A stretch of 64,000 bases of DNA, from assembly GCA_031772625.1 (NCBI GenBank), contig CM062813.1, forward strand, positions 698,766,115 to 698,830,114, read 5' to 3'. The translations under genes and the position numbers were made by a program. Numbering within the stretch: the stretch's first letter is position 1; the number at the start of each line of letters is the position of its first letter. Below are positions 29,597-41,236 of the stretch, piece after piece. Origin of the DNA: Pinus tabuliformis. Lineage: Eukaryota > Streptophyta > Pinopsida > Pinales > Pinaceae. Below the pieces are notes generated by a model. That model made no database searches. It was not told the origin of the DNA and worked only from the letters and a program-made list of their open reading frames with translations.

Positions 29597-31348
29597 CCGA
29601 ATAGTTTGTTTTGTTTGTTTATTGTTTGCTTTATAAACTATAGATGGAGCCTGAAGTTAGCTAGCTAGCCTTCGGAACACCTTTGCTATGAAATTTCAAA
29701 GTAGATAAACGTTGCTTCAGTCAATCTTCGGGTTGGTTATTGAACTGAACATCTGACTTACAAAGCATCCTAAGTGCCCTTGTGGTAGCTCAGAACCTCA
29801 TCAGATCCTACCCTTATGCTTTGTGTTTACTGTCCATCATTACTCAGCCTAAATCACTAAACTTAGCTGCAAGTTTTGAGCAAAAACCAAGCTTAGTTTC
29901 GCTCCCTAGCCCATCGCACTGTCTGTAACTGTGCAACCTGGATGCATCGCACCTCCCGTGTGTTGCAGGTGAGATGCATCCCTGTTTCCCTGTGTTGCAG
30001 GTGTGATGATTGAGTAAACTGTGTTTTCTTCTCTGAAATTTGGTTTTTTCTCTTTGTTTTCAGCTTTATTCAGTAGTTTTGCTGTTCATGATCAGTACCT
30101 TCTTGTTGTAACCATCTTCCTTCACATTATTTCAGCCTCCATCAGTTAGGAATTGTAAATGTTTTTGTGTATTTTTCAATCATTTGCAATCCTCCTTTGT
30201 CGAAAGTAGCCTAATTGAACTGTCGTTTTTGATGAAAGTGTCATAATTATCATCCTGAATCAAAAGAAGAGTGTCGTAAAGTCTTCCTCTTCTAGATAGT
30301 TTATTACACTTGATTTTTGAAATTATTAGTATTTCAAGTGTCGAAAATAGTTTTAAATTCGAATTCGAAAAGTGTCGTCTTAGTCTTCCTTTCATTTTGA
30401 AAAGAGAAAATTGTTAGTACTGTCGCTTTGAAAGAAAATAGTTCAGATCTGTACTTACCTTTCTTTTTGTCATTCACATATTAAGGAAGTGGAAAACAAA
30501 TACATGCATGTGCATCTGTATTTTGACTGCTTGCGAAATTTGATGTAGGAAAGTGCATTTAGTGTGTGCTCTATGCTCTCCGTTGAAAGAAAAAATCGTT
30601 ATCTTCTTTCCTTTGTAGCTAGGATTTTCATTGCTGAAAGAACATAAACAACTGTTTATTATTTTAGATTGCATATTTAGGAATTTCACATCTACATCAC
30701 GCGGTGAACCTTGAAAGAAAAATTTATAAGCAAGATCAATTCTAAAATAAACCTCAATGAACATAAAAATGCTTTGGAATCTAACGCAACACATCTAGAA
30801 GTCTAGGCTAGAGACGTGTTCCGGTGTCGTAAAACCTGGTAACTATCGTTTTCATCGAAGGTTTGGTGATTCCTCCTCTTTCATATGACAAGTGCCAGTA
30901 CGGACTTGTGCTCCCAGTACTATCGAGTATATATTGGGAGACCACAATAGGCTGATATCCTTTATCCTTAGGAAGTTGTGTCTGCTGCCCTATTGATCGT
31001 AATGCAGTGAACACAGTATTCTGGAAGATTTACTGCCATACATAAGTCCTTGGTAATTTCTCTATCATTTATCACCAAGGTGTATTTTGCAGTTTTACGA
31101 TCGATTTGGTAAACCCTCTGTCTAGATTTCTAGAGCAGTCACTTTCGTTCCTTTTCGACTCTTTAAAAGAAAAGGTCCATCTGAGCACTCGTCACTTCAG
31201 GCTCATTAAAAATCGAAGGCAACTAGAGTCACCTTTAGCTTTTTCTCGACTCTTAAAAATTGAAAAAGAAAGTTGTGTCCAAGTGTCTTTAAAATTTATT
31301 TTAAACGGAATAACATCCTTGTTCCTACGTTGATCTAAGGTTGAGATA
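29597..31348 (+). other. E3 leader
   Basis: Untranslated leader, homologous to the E1 leader over at least 30480-31330. Includes an inverted and direct motif cluster at 29909-30013 (CATCGCAC, GATGCATCGCACC, GCAGGTGAGATGCATC, GCAGGTGTGATGAT). No gene is supported; ORFs on the minus strand do not align with coding frames in E1. Confidence 0.7.
29909..30013. promoter_or_regulatory. E3 lineage motif cluster in the leader
   Basis: Four GGTGYGATGCAT-like copies, two on each strand. They match the LTR copies of the same element and differ from the motifs of E1 and E2. Confidence 0.45.
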
Positions 31349-32158
31349 ATGGAGTCTACCAATCAAGGTATTCCCCCTTGAGGGAATCCTAGTCATTTCT
31401 CCTCTTGGGGAGATATTTTTTCTCCATATATGGCTACATTGTCCCTTATAGGAATCATAATCGGCCTGCTAGTATGGCTTTTCTCGACCTCTGTCATTCA
31501 AAACAGTGCAATTCCTCAACAATCTAATCAACAACTAGATGATACTAAAGTTACCCCTTCGCCTTCTACTTTGTTTGTTTCTCCTTCCCCTTCTTCCTCT
31601 TCACTTGGTGAAACTAGTGACACTAAAAACCAAGTAACTAAGAAGAAAAAGAAAGGGAAGGAGAAGAAGAAGAAGCCAGCTAAACAAGGGAACACCAAAG
31701 CATCGTTTGGCAAAAATCCACACACTAAAGTTTCCAAACCAAAAACTCCATGCGCAATTTGCAAGGAGAACCATTACCATCGAGATTGCCCTTACATCCC
31801 GCAGATATTGAGAGAATGGTCTCCCCAATTGCACCATTCGGTGTCATCAACCACTGACAGTTAGGTTGACAACACACCATGAATTAGTGAAAACAAACTC
31901 AATCGACAGAAAGGAAAAGCTAGAGTTCCATGTAGGTTATGTGAGGGGGATCATACTCTTCACCATTGTCCTTTTCTGGATGAAGCCAAAATCATTTTGG
32001 ATAACCGTACTGCTTCACCACAGCAGCTTCCACCTAGATACAAGAAACTCTTGCCAAGTCCTTCACTAGTTAAAAACCTGATTGACATAACTCAATTGTC
32101 GATCGAATCACCTATCATTGAAAGTGAACCTTCTGAGTCCATACCGGATCAAAGTTAA
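31349..32158 (+). pseudogene. E3 gag remnant with hydrophobic segment and two zinc knuckles
   Basis: ATG at 31349 (MESTNQG) aligns with the gag start of E1. A TGA follows at 31379. The same frame continues from 31430 with a strongly hydrophobic stretch (TLSLIGIIIGLLVWLFST), a P/S-rich linker, a lysine-rich block, zinc knuckle CAICKENHYHRDC, stops at 31862 and 31880, then a second knuckle CRLCEGDHTLHHC near 31931. The large gag core seen in E1 and E2 is absent. The frame stays the same up to protease. A membrane-like segment next to nucleic-acid-binding knuckles is unusual; it may be chance coding of a formerly different sequence. Confidence 0.65.
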
Positions 32159-32830
32159 CTAGTCGATATGGTAGTCGACCCAGTCTTACCTTCAGAAAAT
32201 CCACCTTCAGATGATATAGTTTCCAAAGAGGATGAGAACGACACCGTTCAAATTCTTTTTGTCGATATAGAGTCTAATGAACTTGGGGGAAATCCACCCA
32301 TTCCTTCACAACAGGAAGAGACCCCCCCAATTCATGAAACTTATCTGGACATTTATCCAGTACCTCCTCCAAGCAGTCTAGTCATTTTCTTTGATTGGAA
32401 TCAACTAGCGAAACCTTGCCTTCCATCTAATGTACCATTCCGAATCATAGTACAAGTTTACAAAATGATTGTGTCTGGCACAATCATAGATGAAGGGGCT
32501 TCAGTGAGTATCCTTTCCTCAACTGCTTGGAAAGCACTTGGTTCGCCATTGCTTTTACTTGAAAAACAAAATTTGTCAGGCTTCAACAAAGGAACCAGTT
32601 GACCATTAGGGATCCTTCCAAAGTTACTAATAACTTTGAGAAAGAAAACAGTTTATGTGAACGTGATGGTAGTCTAAGGTCCACTAGATTATAATCTACT
32701 CCTTGGATGTGATTATATATATAGCATGGAAGCCATTGTTTCCACATTCTTCTGAGTGATGTGTTTTCCACATGAAGGCAGACTGGTGCAACTTGTCAAC
32801 CAGCTTTCATTTCCTGGCTCAAACACACCT
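32159..32830 (+). pseudogene. E3 aspartic protease remnant
   Basis: In the same frame as the gag remnant. An acidic, proline-rich linker leads to GTIIDEGASVSILSSTAW, the protease active site with the family's D-E-G triplet. A TGA follows at 32600. Further on the same frame reads LDYNLLLGCDYIYSMEAI, the second conserved protease segment. After 32830 homology stops and no RT begins. The retained protease cannot act alone in a full life cycle. Confidence 0.75.
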
Positions 32831-35364
32831 ATAAATCAACCATCATCCCTAAATGGCCTTTTCACATCAACAATGTCTCTTCCATCTTCATCTCGTCCAC
32901 CTAATTACCGCAAGTAGTTCGGTGAGTGTGATGAATATTAGGGGGCATGCACCCTAGTCTGCTTCAGCAGGCGAACCCAGAGGAAAAGAGAGATTTTCTT
33001 GAAAGGTCATAATACTTGGACCAAATAACATTCCCGTATAGGTTATGTGATTAGTCTGATGCGATTATTTCCTTTGTACGATTGTGAAGCTTACAACATT
33101 CACCTTTGTACGTTATGTGATTGGGGCTCACAGCAATCACCTTTGTCCATTTCGATGGGCAAAGTAAAGGAAGAGTTTTTGTCGGTCGACAGAAACAATC
33201 CTGCCTAACCACAAGAACTTCCATTTGGTAACCTAGAAACTCTCCTTTTACTGAAAGACCTGGGGGCATGCAAACCTTTGCATGCAAGTGAAAAGCGACC
33301 TTTGATTTTCTTAGTTTGTAGGTTCTTAACCCTTTAACCTCGTAGCTTGGTCATTTCTAGCTTACATAAAAAGGTCATGAGCACATGTTATAGTAGTGAT
33401 CAAGCTCATTAAAAAATAAATCTACCAAGAGACATTATCAAAAGACTGGTAACAACAATGTTCTCGCAAGGTTCAAGCTCGTTAAAAAATCAACCCGTAA
33501 TGAGCACATGTTGGCACAAGGTTCAATCTCATTAAAAAATAAACCCGCCTCTGTAAATAACCTTTTGTGATCGCTTTGCTATCTGCCCTTTTGAACTTTG
33601 GTTGTGTTCCTTCTGTCACCTCCATTTCATATAGCCGACCATACACTTCCACTTGATTGTTTACCCTTCTGAGGAACATCCGTGATGAGTGATTCTAATT
33701 GCCACCCTCTTCACACTGCTATGTTTTGAGAAGTTCCAAACTTACCTGGAACCAGCTGCTACCCAAAAATATCACTCATTCCTAAAAAAACGATCCTCTT
33801 TTAAACTCTTTTTAGATTCGTTAAACATAAAAAGATCATTGAGATATTAGCCTTCCTAGCTTGTTAAAGTAAGGGGAACACTATCCCTCTCATATATTTT
33901 AATATTTTTGGACTTGAGAGATTATTAAACAAAAAGATCGAGCGCTTGTCTTTGTTGGCTCGTTAAAACTATCGAAAAATTCATCCCTTTCATATTATTT
34001 TACACTTTTTTAGACTTAAGGGATTATGCCATGAAAAAGAACTGTTGGAGCCTCCTTTTCGTCCGTTTTCAGACTCTCCAAACAAGAAAAGGACCGAGTT
34101 ATCTTTAACGTTAAACTCGTTAAAACAATAGCGACAAACTTGTCCACCCAGACAAGAACGAGTCTCACTGACGCTAGGCTCACTAAAAACAAAGTGACAG
34201 GTTTTCCCGAAGGGCAAATTATGGACCAAGCATATGTTATCTTCCTCAAGCTTGTCAAAAATAAAGAGGTACTGGTCAGCAATGACTGGGGAAAAATGGG
34301 AAGAAAACTTGAAGAACTCTATTAGTAGCAAGTCGCTCTTGAATATGACACTTTCACTCCATCACCATGATCGAGTTGGGTTGGGTTTCTGTTCACCATC
34401 ACCATTGGTCTGCCATGCCATCCATGGGGTTAATGCTACCAGTCCATATCAGTGTCACCAATATGTTCAAGATAAGTCATTCAAAGAATTCACCATCCAG
34501 CAAATGCCTCATCCACTGCTTTACATCCACGCTTCATTTTTCATGATTGCCATTCTTGAACCTCATATCATCAGATTGTTTTCACCTCCACAAAAATCAT
34601 TTGCTCCGTTTTGCATTGTAGATGTGTGATACATCAAGGCCCTCCTATGACATGTCACTTCTTGTCGACATCATCTCATTATCCAAGAAGTTTACTTAAA
34701 AACAACCCTTTCAGTACTTTGAAGCTTGCATGCATCAATGGCAAGTTTCTCACTTCCGACGACAGGTTTACATCAATGATCTTCAACTAAAAGACTTTGC
34801 ATGGTGTTCAACATCAGCTCATATATTCACACCACGTGAATTGTACTATAGTACCTTGAGGTTCATTATCATTATCGGTGATTCCTCTCGTGTTTGTTAA
34901 CAACTTACATAATTGGCTAGTAATCAGGCGATGTCTTTCCATGTTTGACTTCAGAACATCTTTTCACATGGATTGACTTGTACATCGGGTGAAGATTGCA
35001 CGAGTTTTGAAGACCCCGAATCTAGTTTCATCCATCCAGGCTACGACATATTCAGGAAAATAAAGACATCAATTGTACACAGAAGCTGCATAGATAGTCA
35101 CCGAGCCAGGGAAGATGACTCTTCATGTGAAGAATCACAAGTCTGCAATAGTAGACGATTGTCTGTCCCGTGTACATGAAAATGAATTTATAAAGCTGAG
35201 CATGGGAATGCCCACCTCAGCTAGATCATAAAAATAATATAATGATTATGTATTGTATTGTATCTTATACATGTCACCTTCCAGTTCGAATACCTCGATT
35301 CCTCATGAATAAAGCATTTCACCCGATATTAGAAGATTTACGACCTCATGCTTTAGGGGGCAGC
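32831..35364 (+). other. E3 3' region with stem-loop repeats and polypurine tract
   Basis: No gene recognised. 33374-33546 holds three related units (TGAGCACATGTT, spacer, AAGCTCATTAAAAAATAAA). Further GCTCGTTAAAA copies follow near 33955 and 34105, and 34250-34860 matches bases 1-600 of E1 reversed. The polypurine tract TTAGGGGGCAGC (35353-35364) ends at the 3' LTR. The small ORFs are not conserved. Confidence 0.65.
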
Positions 35365-36410
35365 TATTATAGTCATATTTGGGCACTGCAACCATAGACT
35401 GATATGTCCATAAACTAAGGGCTCCTTAAGTCCCTAAAAGTGTCACTTCGCACCCTAAAGGATCATGGTCAATTGATTACATCATTTCCTAGAAGTTCCA
35501 CCTAAAAAACTACTCAGAACTGGCCAAAAGTGGACCATAAAGACTACTCCATGGGCAAGGTGTGATGCATACTGACTACCTAACTGGACAGGTGTGATGC
35601 ATGCTCAAATGGCCTTCTGTGGGGTGCGATGAGCGAGAATTGAAAAATGGAAGAGACAGTTTGCAAGGTGGACGATCATGGAATCTTCCAGAAACTTCTC
35701 TTGTGACACTTGCCTCTCTAAATTCACCCAGGGTTGAGTAAGAGATCATGAAATCTCCAAGTGGAACCAAGAACTGTCAGTGGAATGACACTAATCAAAA
35801 ACCCAGAGCTGACTCACACCCTTGCAAGACATCTATAAATGGATCCCTCATTTGAGAGATCTAGAGGCTAGAATTTTTTATTTTGTAAGGAAGTGTTGTT
35901 GGTTTGCTGAGAAGAGACATTGCATTGTTGGGTGATTTGTTTGTTCATGAGGTGAAGAGGGCTTCTACAACTGGGAGGATGATGTTGGATCAGACAACTT
36001 GGTTGTAATCCTCTCTTACATTATTATTAATAAAGTTCTTTGAGTTTTCCTCCATGTGATCTTGTATTTGTGAATCTTATTGTTTATGAATGCAATTGTA
36101 TGGTCAATGTGTTTCTGATTCTGCATTATTTATGATGTTTTAGATAGAGATGCTTTGATAGTTTGTTGTTACTTTGACTCTACAGGTACTCTTTGAAGCG
36201 GGATGAGTAGGAGAGGAGTGGAAAATTCTATCAAGGAAAGGAGAAATCAAGCTGGGATGAAAGTGGAAGATCCAGGTTGGTCCTCTTTTCTTCTTTTCCA
36301 TCTGTCACACTTAAAGGAACTCTTGAAAAGCTTTCTTTGTTTGTTTCTAAGATAGCTACCCGTCTTAGTGGGACCAGTAGTTCGAATCAACACTAGTTTT
36401 CCCTGAAACA
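35365..36410 (+). repeat. E3 3' LTR (1046 bp)
   Basis: Begins TATTATAGTCAT (the usual TG has become TA) and ends CCCTGAAACA. It aligns along its whole length with 28535-29575, with a moderate number of differences. TATA at 35833-35841. Confidence 0.92.
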
Positions 36411-36415
36411 CATTG
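36411..36415. other. Target-site duplication of E3, right copy (CATTG)
   Basis: Matches 28530-28534. Confidence 0.9.
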
Positions 36416-38238
36416 AAAACATGCATGTCAAAAAAATGCATGATGAACACCTCGCTAATGCAACTACAGACACATTACTTGTTAAAATTATGTTACAAAA
36501 GCTTCATAAACTTAAACCTTTTGGTTTGTGATTTGCATTAGAGAACAAATGTGTGCAATAACAAACATAATCTTTCTGTCGCAAAGTTGCACCTTCGCAT
36601 GCACTCTCCCTCCACACAGTTCTCTCGCACACCTTCCTTCCACACAATGCTGATTTTTAAATAGTTGAAGCCTCTTAATATTAATCAATTTTCACAATGA
36701 ATCAATGGAAGAATCTATGTGGAGTACATCAGCTCTTTGATTCCCTATGGTTTCACACCCATAAATAATGTTCACCAATCTTATGATTCTCTAAGACCAT
36801 GCATCTTTGATTTACTTCATCTGATTACAACTCCCCAATTCCTGCCTTTTTCCCTCTAGATTATAAAGAAAATCAAACCTCTCACTAGAAGCATGCAAGT
36901 CATTGTTTACGAAGCAACCATCTCCTTCGAGATCACATTCAATGCACTTGAAAAATGACAATTCTTCACACTAATATATGTAGTCGAAAAAATGCGATAG
37001 TGGAACCAAAAAATCTACCATACAAAATGCTTCTCTGCCTTTCCTTACCTCCACACATAGATTTTGTCTGCACCACCACATTTCTCACATGTAGCTGCCA
37101 AACTATGTGTCTTAGAATTGTAGTGGAATGTGAATATTTTTTGATACATTGTATGAAATGTGGAGGTGCGGATTCATACATTGTACTGAACATAGTTAAT
37201 AGTTATGGATTAAAAGGAGAGTTTACCAGGTTTATTAATCACTTGTGCATTATAGTATGTATTACTATATTATATGTATTATAGTATGTATCACTTGTTT
37301 GTTTATATTATAGTATTTGTTTTAATCTTTCCTAGACGATATTGTTTCGTTTTGTCACGTGTATAGAATTGTAGTGGGCATAACCAGGGGGCTAACTTCC
37401 CTACTAGAATTTTTCAAATTGGCTATTATTACAAAAACCCAAAATGCGATGCAGTTAAATTAGATTGACACATTTTTGCGAAGGTGTAGAAAATGCAAAC
37501 AAAGATTTCATTGTGCTTCCTCCGTACCTCCGTGAACCTATAATCCAGCCATTCTAGGACTACACAACCATAGCCTCCCTCTTCCACTCGCTATAATTAT
37601 AAATGTAAGAACTTTGAATCTACTGCATTGATGGTCAAGGAAGAACATGGTGAATTTACGACAAGTCCCTAGATAAATCGATTATCATAGACTAAATAGA
37701 CTACCATCTAGATTTTTTATTGTCCCAATGCCTTGGAATCATGCAATATTAACAATGTACAATAGTTTGATTTAGCTAAAGTCTTAAGCAATATTAAGGG
37801 TGACAATAAACAATGTAAAGGGAACCTCGTGTGAAGACTAAGGAATTACCATCATTGCTATGGTTATGATAATTGAATGAAAGAAAGAAGCCAATATTAT
37901 CCCCGAAACACATGCTGGTAACAGGAAAGAGCATGTCGATGACCATTTTGACCCATTGGGTATTAAGATGGTATGATTGAAGGAAGATAATGCTAGTAGG
38001 AATTGTTATCAATTTGAGACGTAACACGTGTATACCATCCTTTTAAACTGAAATGGAAAATATTTCACACACATTCCGCACATAAGTGTAGTGATATGGA
38101 TCTGCAAGTACTAATGATGAAGCCAATGTAATGATCGTCTATGGGAATGAGTAAGTGCTGCTAGTTTATGAGAGTTATAAAACACTAGACAAGGGAGGGA
38201 TGTTAGCATAAGAACCAATAGAGGAAATTTCAGAGTCT
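36416..38238. other. Unassigned sequence between E3 and E2
   Basis: AT-rich stretch that was contiguous with 28285-28529 before E3 inserted. No domain is recognised on either strand. Short repeats of ATTATAGTATGTA occur near 37250-37315. It may be the remainder of the old sequence that carried the OTU-like gene. Confidence 0.4.
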
Positions 38239-38243
38239 ATTAG

Positions 38244-39151
38244 TGTTGTAGCTCCAAATCTCACTCTTATGGTTTGTGATGCTGCACTCATGGCCTAGGG
38301 CAACCCCTCCTTCCAGACTTGGTCCTAAAATTTAAAGAATAGTGTTTTATCCCTTATACGCGACATTGCCCTGAGTTAAATGCGTGTATACGTGGGTAGG
38401 CATATACCCAACCCGCGTATATGTATTAAAACACTTTAAAAAATATAAAACTCCTTATTTTCGGGCGGAGATCACGGGTTTTACCTGCTGATCACCTGTT
38501 AGTGCCCGTGGCCCAACTGTTCCCCTGACCAGGTCTGAAGTCCCTTGTGCCTTCTGCACTTCCCCCATTTGTACATGAAACTCTTGTTTCCTTGTGTGTT
38601 GATATTCATCCATTACTTGTGACATCATGGAGAGAGTCATGGAAGGAGTTTGTTAAAGGCTTGAGGCTGGAACGGATCCGGAAGGAAGCTTTGCTTGGAG
38701 CCCGCTGAAGGTGACTCAGGTGAAACCATTCCTTTTTATGTACTTTATTTGTCTATAATAAAAGAAACACATGTCTTGGTTCCCGAAATGAATCCTCTTT
38801 ATGTTAATGATATTCATGTTTAGAATTCATATGTAGATGGTTGTTTGGATTTCATAACTAACTACCTTTATTTATAACATGAAGATGGTTTCTTTATAAG
38901 GTTTTGTCCATATACTGCTGTGTTCTTTGGAATTGGTTGTTTTGCAGGACAAAAGAGAAGAAGGGAACTCCAAGAAGGGTTTGGACCCTAAGGGCCTTCT
39001 CAAACGTAGTACCTAAGGTAGGTACCCTTTACAATAGAATTTGCTTATAATAGCATAATGGTTGTGTGAATGTGTGTTTCTTTGAATAGACAACTTTCAA
39101 TCTGCTAGGGTTTCAACCCAAAAAGCCCTAGGGGATCAATTCCCTCCAGCA
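38244..39151 (+). repeat. E2 5' LTR (about 908 bp), missing the TATA region
   Basis: Starts TGTTGTAGCTCC and ends CTCCAGCA by best fit. Against the 3' LTR it lacks 111 bp after GTTCCC at about 38524, including the TATA box seen at 63404. The deletion joins two TTCCC copies. AATAAA at 38757-38762. By eye about 3 percent of the other positions differ. Confidence 0.9.
38382..38423. promoter_or_regulatory. E2 lineage motif pair in the LTR (GTATACGCGGGT type)
   Basis: GCGTGTATACGTGGGT (38382-38397) and the inverted ACCCGCGTATATG (38411-38423). Both are conserved in the 3' LTR (63224-63267). The same motif recurs in the leader and upstream of the PMD gene. Confidence 0.5.
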
Positions 39152-39155
39152 GAAT

Positions 39156-39173
39156 TGGTGACTCCACTGGGGA
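39156..39173 (+). promoter_or_regulatory. E2 primer-binding site, tRNA-Arg type
   Basis: TGGTGACTCCACTGGGGA differs by one base from the E1 and E3 sites. Confidence 0.88.
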
Positions 39174-41236
39174 CAACACTCTTGTTGTTCCTAGTTTGGG
39201 TGTTTTTCAAGCCAATCAGGGCTCAGCTGCCTGTTTGTTTGCTGTTGCTGTCTGGTCTGTTTTTGAACTTTAAGTTTTGCCAGTTTCTTCAGTTTGTTTT
39301 TTATTTTTCTTGAAGCCTTTTATATACGCCATTTTTCTTAGTTACAGAGGTGTATGTATGCATGTTTCTTTAAGTGAACCCACGTATACGCAGGTTTCCT
39401 TAGTTATAGTAGCGTATACACGCAATCTGTACATAAGTACAGTCGCGTATATCTTGCAATTTTCAAGATTTGGAAATCTTTTTGTCTTTGAAGGTCTGTC
39501 TGGTAGTTTGAGTCAGTCTGAAACAATCATTTTCCAGTATCAGTTTTTGTTTTTACAGTGAGCATCTTGTTCCAAATTCTCTCTGATTATAAGGAGTATT
39601 GGTCTTGTTTTTTGTTGATTGCAAGCGTCATCGTTTTTTGCTAAAGCACGCAAGATTTCTTGCTAGGAATCTTGGCTGCTCTGATTCATCAGGGTAGGGA
39701 GATTGATCTCAATCTTCGTGTCAAATCTTGCTTTTGGTGACTTTTTGTTTGCTTGACAAAACCGCTTTTGTGACCATCCGCTTCTTTGTTTCATGAAAGT
39801 TGTTGATTGACACTTTCTTGGAATTTGTCTTTTTGATCTTTTTGGTTTTCATTGCCAAAGCTTTCATTGCTGCTTTTGATTGTTAAGAGCACTTTTAAAC
39901 ACATTTATTTTTGTTGAGTTTTCATCCATTGAGTGGTGTCAATTTGAAAAAGTGTTTGTTGCCTATTCTTCAATCACAAGTTTCAGTGTTGTTGAGAGCA
40001 TTTTTGAAAAGACTTTTTTGTTGTTACTTTTGAAGAAAATCTTTTTGAAAAACTTAGTTTTTGCTTTCTTGAACTTGGTTTTCATTTGGTTTCCTTTTAG
40101 TGAGTGAAAGTGCTTTATGTTTGTCTTAGAACTTTTTTTTAGTGTTTAGACGAAATGAATGGTAGCATCTCATATTCCATCTAGACATTTTAAGTGGCAA
40201 GATAAAGATTGATAAGCAAGCAACTTTCATTTTGTTAGAGTAGTTTCGAATCTTGCATCGACATATATTTGTTGCATTAGGATAGATTTTCATATCTTTT
40301 TAGGCATATATAGCTTTGTTAGCTTTTGTGAGTGTGAAGCGTGAATTAACGAAAAGAAAAGAAAAAATTGTTTTTTTATAAGCTCCTCTGAACCCTATAG
40401 AAATTGCTCTTCATCGAAAAACGAAAAAGTGCATGTGCATGTAGTTAAGTTTTTATTAATTTCTTTTGCATCAAAAAACACCACTAGTTTCACTTCCATT
40501 ACCTTGTGACTTAAAGAACAACCTATTTTAAAATCAAGCGCTAGCTAAAATTCACTAGAAATTTTTGTTTAAGTCAGTTACACAAACAAGTTTAGGATTT
40601 TAGGGCCTTGGATTAGGCAAGTGGAGAGTTAACTCTCCAAGGCCATATAAACGTCAAATGTAGGAGTCTGAATAACGAGAGAAAATCCAATAGCGTTAGG
40701 AAGACTAGGAAAGCTCCGGATCTGGGAGTTAAGCATGAGGGTCTGTGAAGACAGGGAAGAGAGATACCCCCTCTCCTACTTTTCCGAACTTACCTCACGA
40801 CTGTTTCACCTGGCTTCTGCGACAAGTTGGTATCCATAGTTGCTACTCCTAGGGATCTACACAGGTGGCTGCGGAGGGGAATCCTGTGGCACCTAAGGTC
40901 GACGTTGCATCACTCTCGACAGTACTACTGGAGGGCACCCTTGCGAAGCTTGGGGGCTTGCACCGGCGCAGGATGTTGTTAGGAGGTCAGCGTAACTTCC
41001 TCTGATACCTTCGCTGATAGGATTGGGCCCTCATCATCCCAGACTATCTTCAGAAGGCCCCTTAATTCACTTTCTTGTATTTTGGTGTCTGGTCTTAATC
41101 ACCCGGAGCGGATATACTTGGAAGATTTTTGACTGGTTGTTATCTTTAGGGACTTTATAGTGTGTGCTCTGTGCTCTTAGTTGGCCTAGCTTTCAATTTT
41201 TTGAGTCTTCAGTTAGATCATAAAAAAAAATTCAAA
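39174..41236 (+). other. E2 leader
   Basis: Two kb of untranslated leader. Motif copies at 39380-39397 (CCACGTATACGCAGGTTT), 39411-39423 (AGCGTATACACGC) and 39442-39453 (GTCGCGTATATC), spaced about 30 bp. The T-rich ORFs (39277-40107) are not homologous to known proteins. Confidence 0.65.
39380..39453. promoter_or_regulatory. E2 lineage motif cluster in the leader
   Basis: Three copies of the GCGTATACGC-type motif within 75 bp, with a weaker one at 39322-39331 (ATATACGCCA). They match the LTR and the PMD upstream cluster of the same element. Confidence 0.5.

Larger units (their letters stand above)
28535..36410 (+). mobile_element. E3: non-autonomous Tat-type element related to E1
   Basis: A 7.9-kb element with two LTRs (1041 and 1046 bp), TSD CATTG, tRNA-Arg primer site, a polypurine tract and one decayed frame for zinc knuckles and protease. 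No RT, RNase H, integrase, aRNH or PMD gene is found. LTR start, leader and 3' UTR are homologous to E1 in opposite orientation, so E3 belongs to the same family and probably relied on enzymes from an E1-like element. Confidence 0.92.

Noticed and set aside
36966-37193. Minus-strand ORF with scattered Cys/His as a possible zinc-finger fragment
   Set aside because: The spacing fits no known finger and neighbouring frames look equally plausible.
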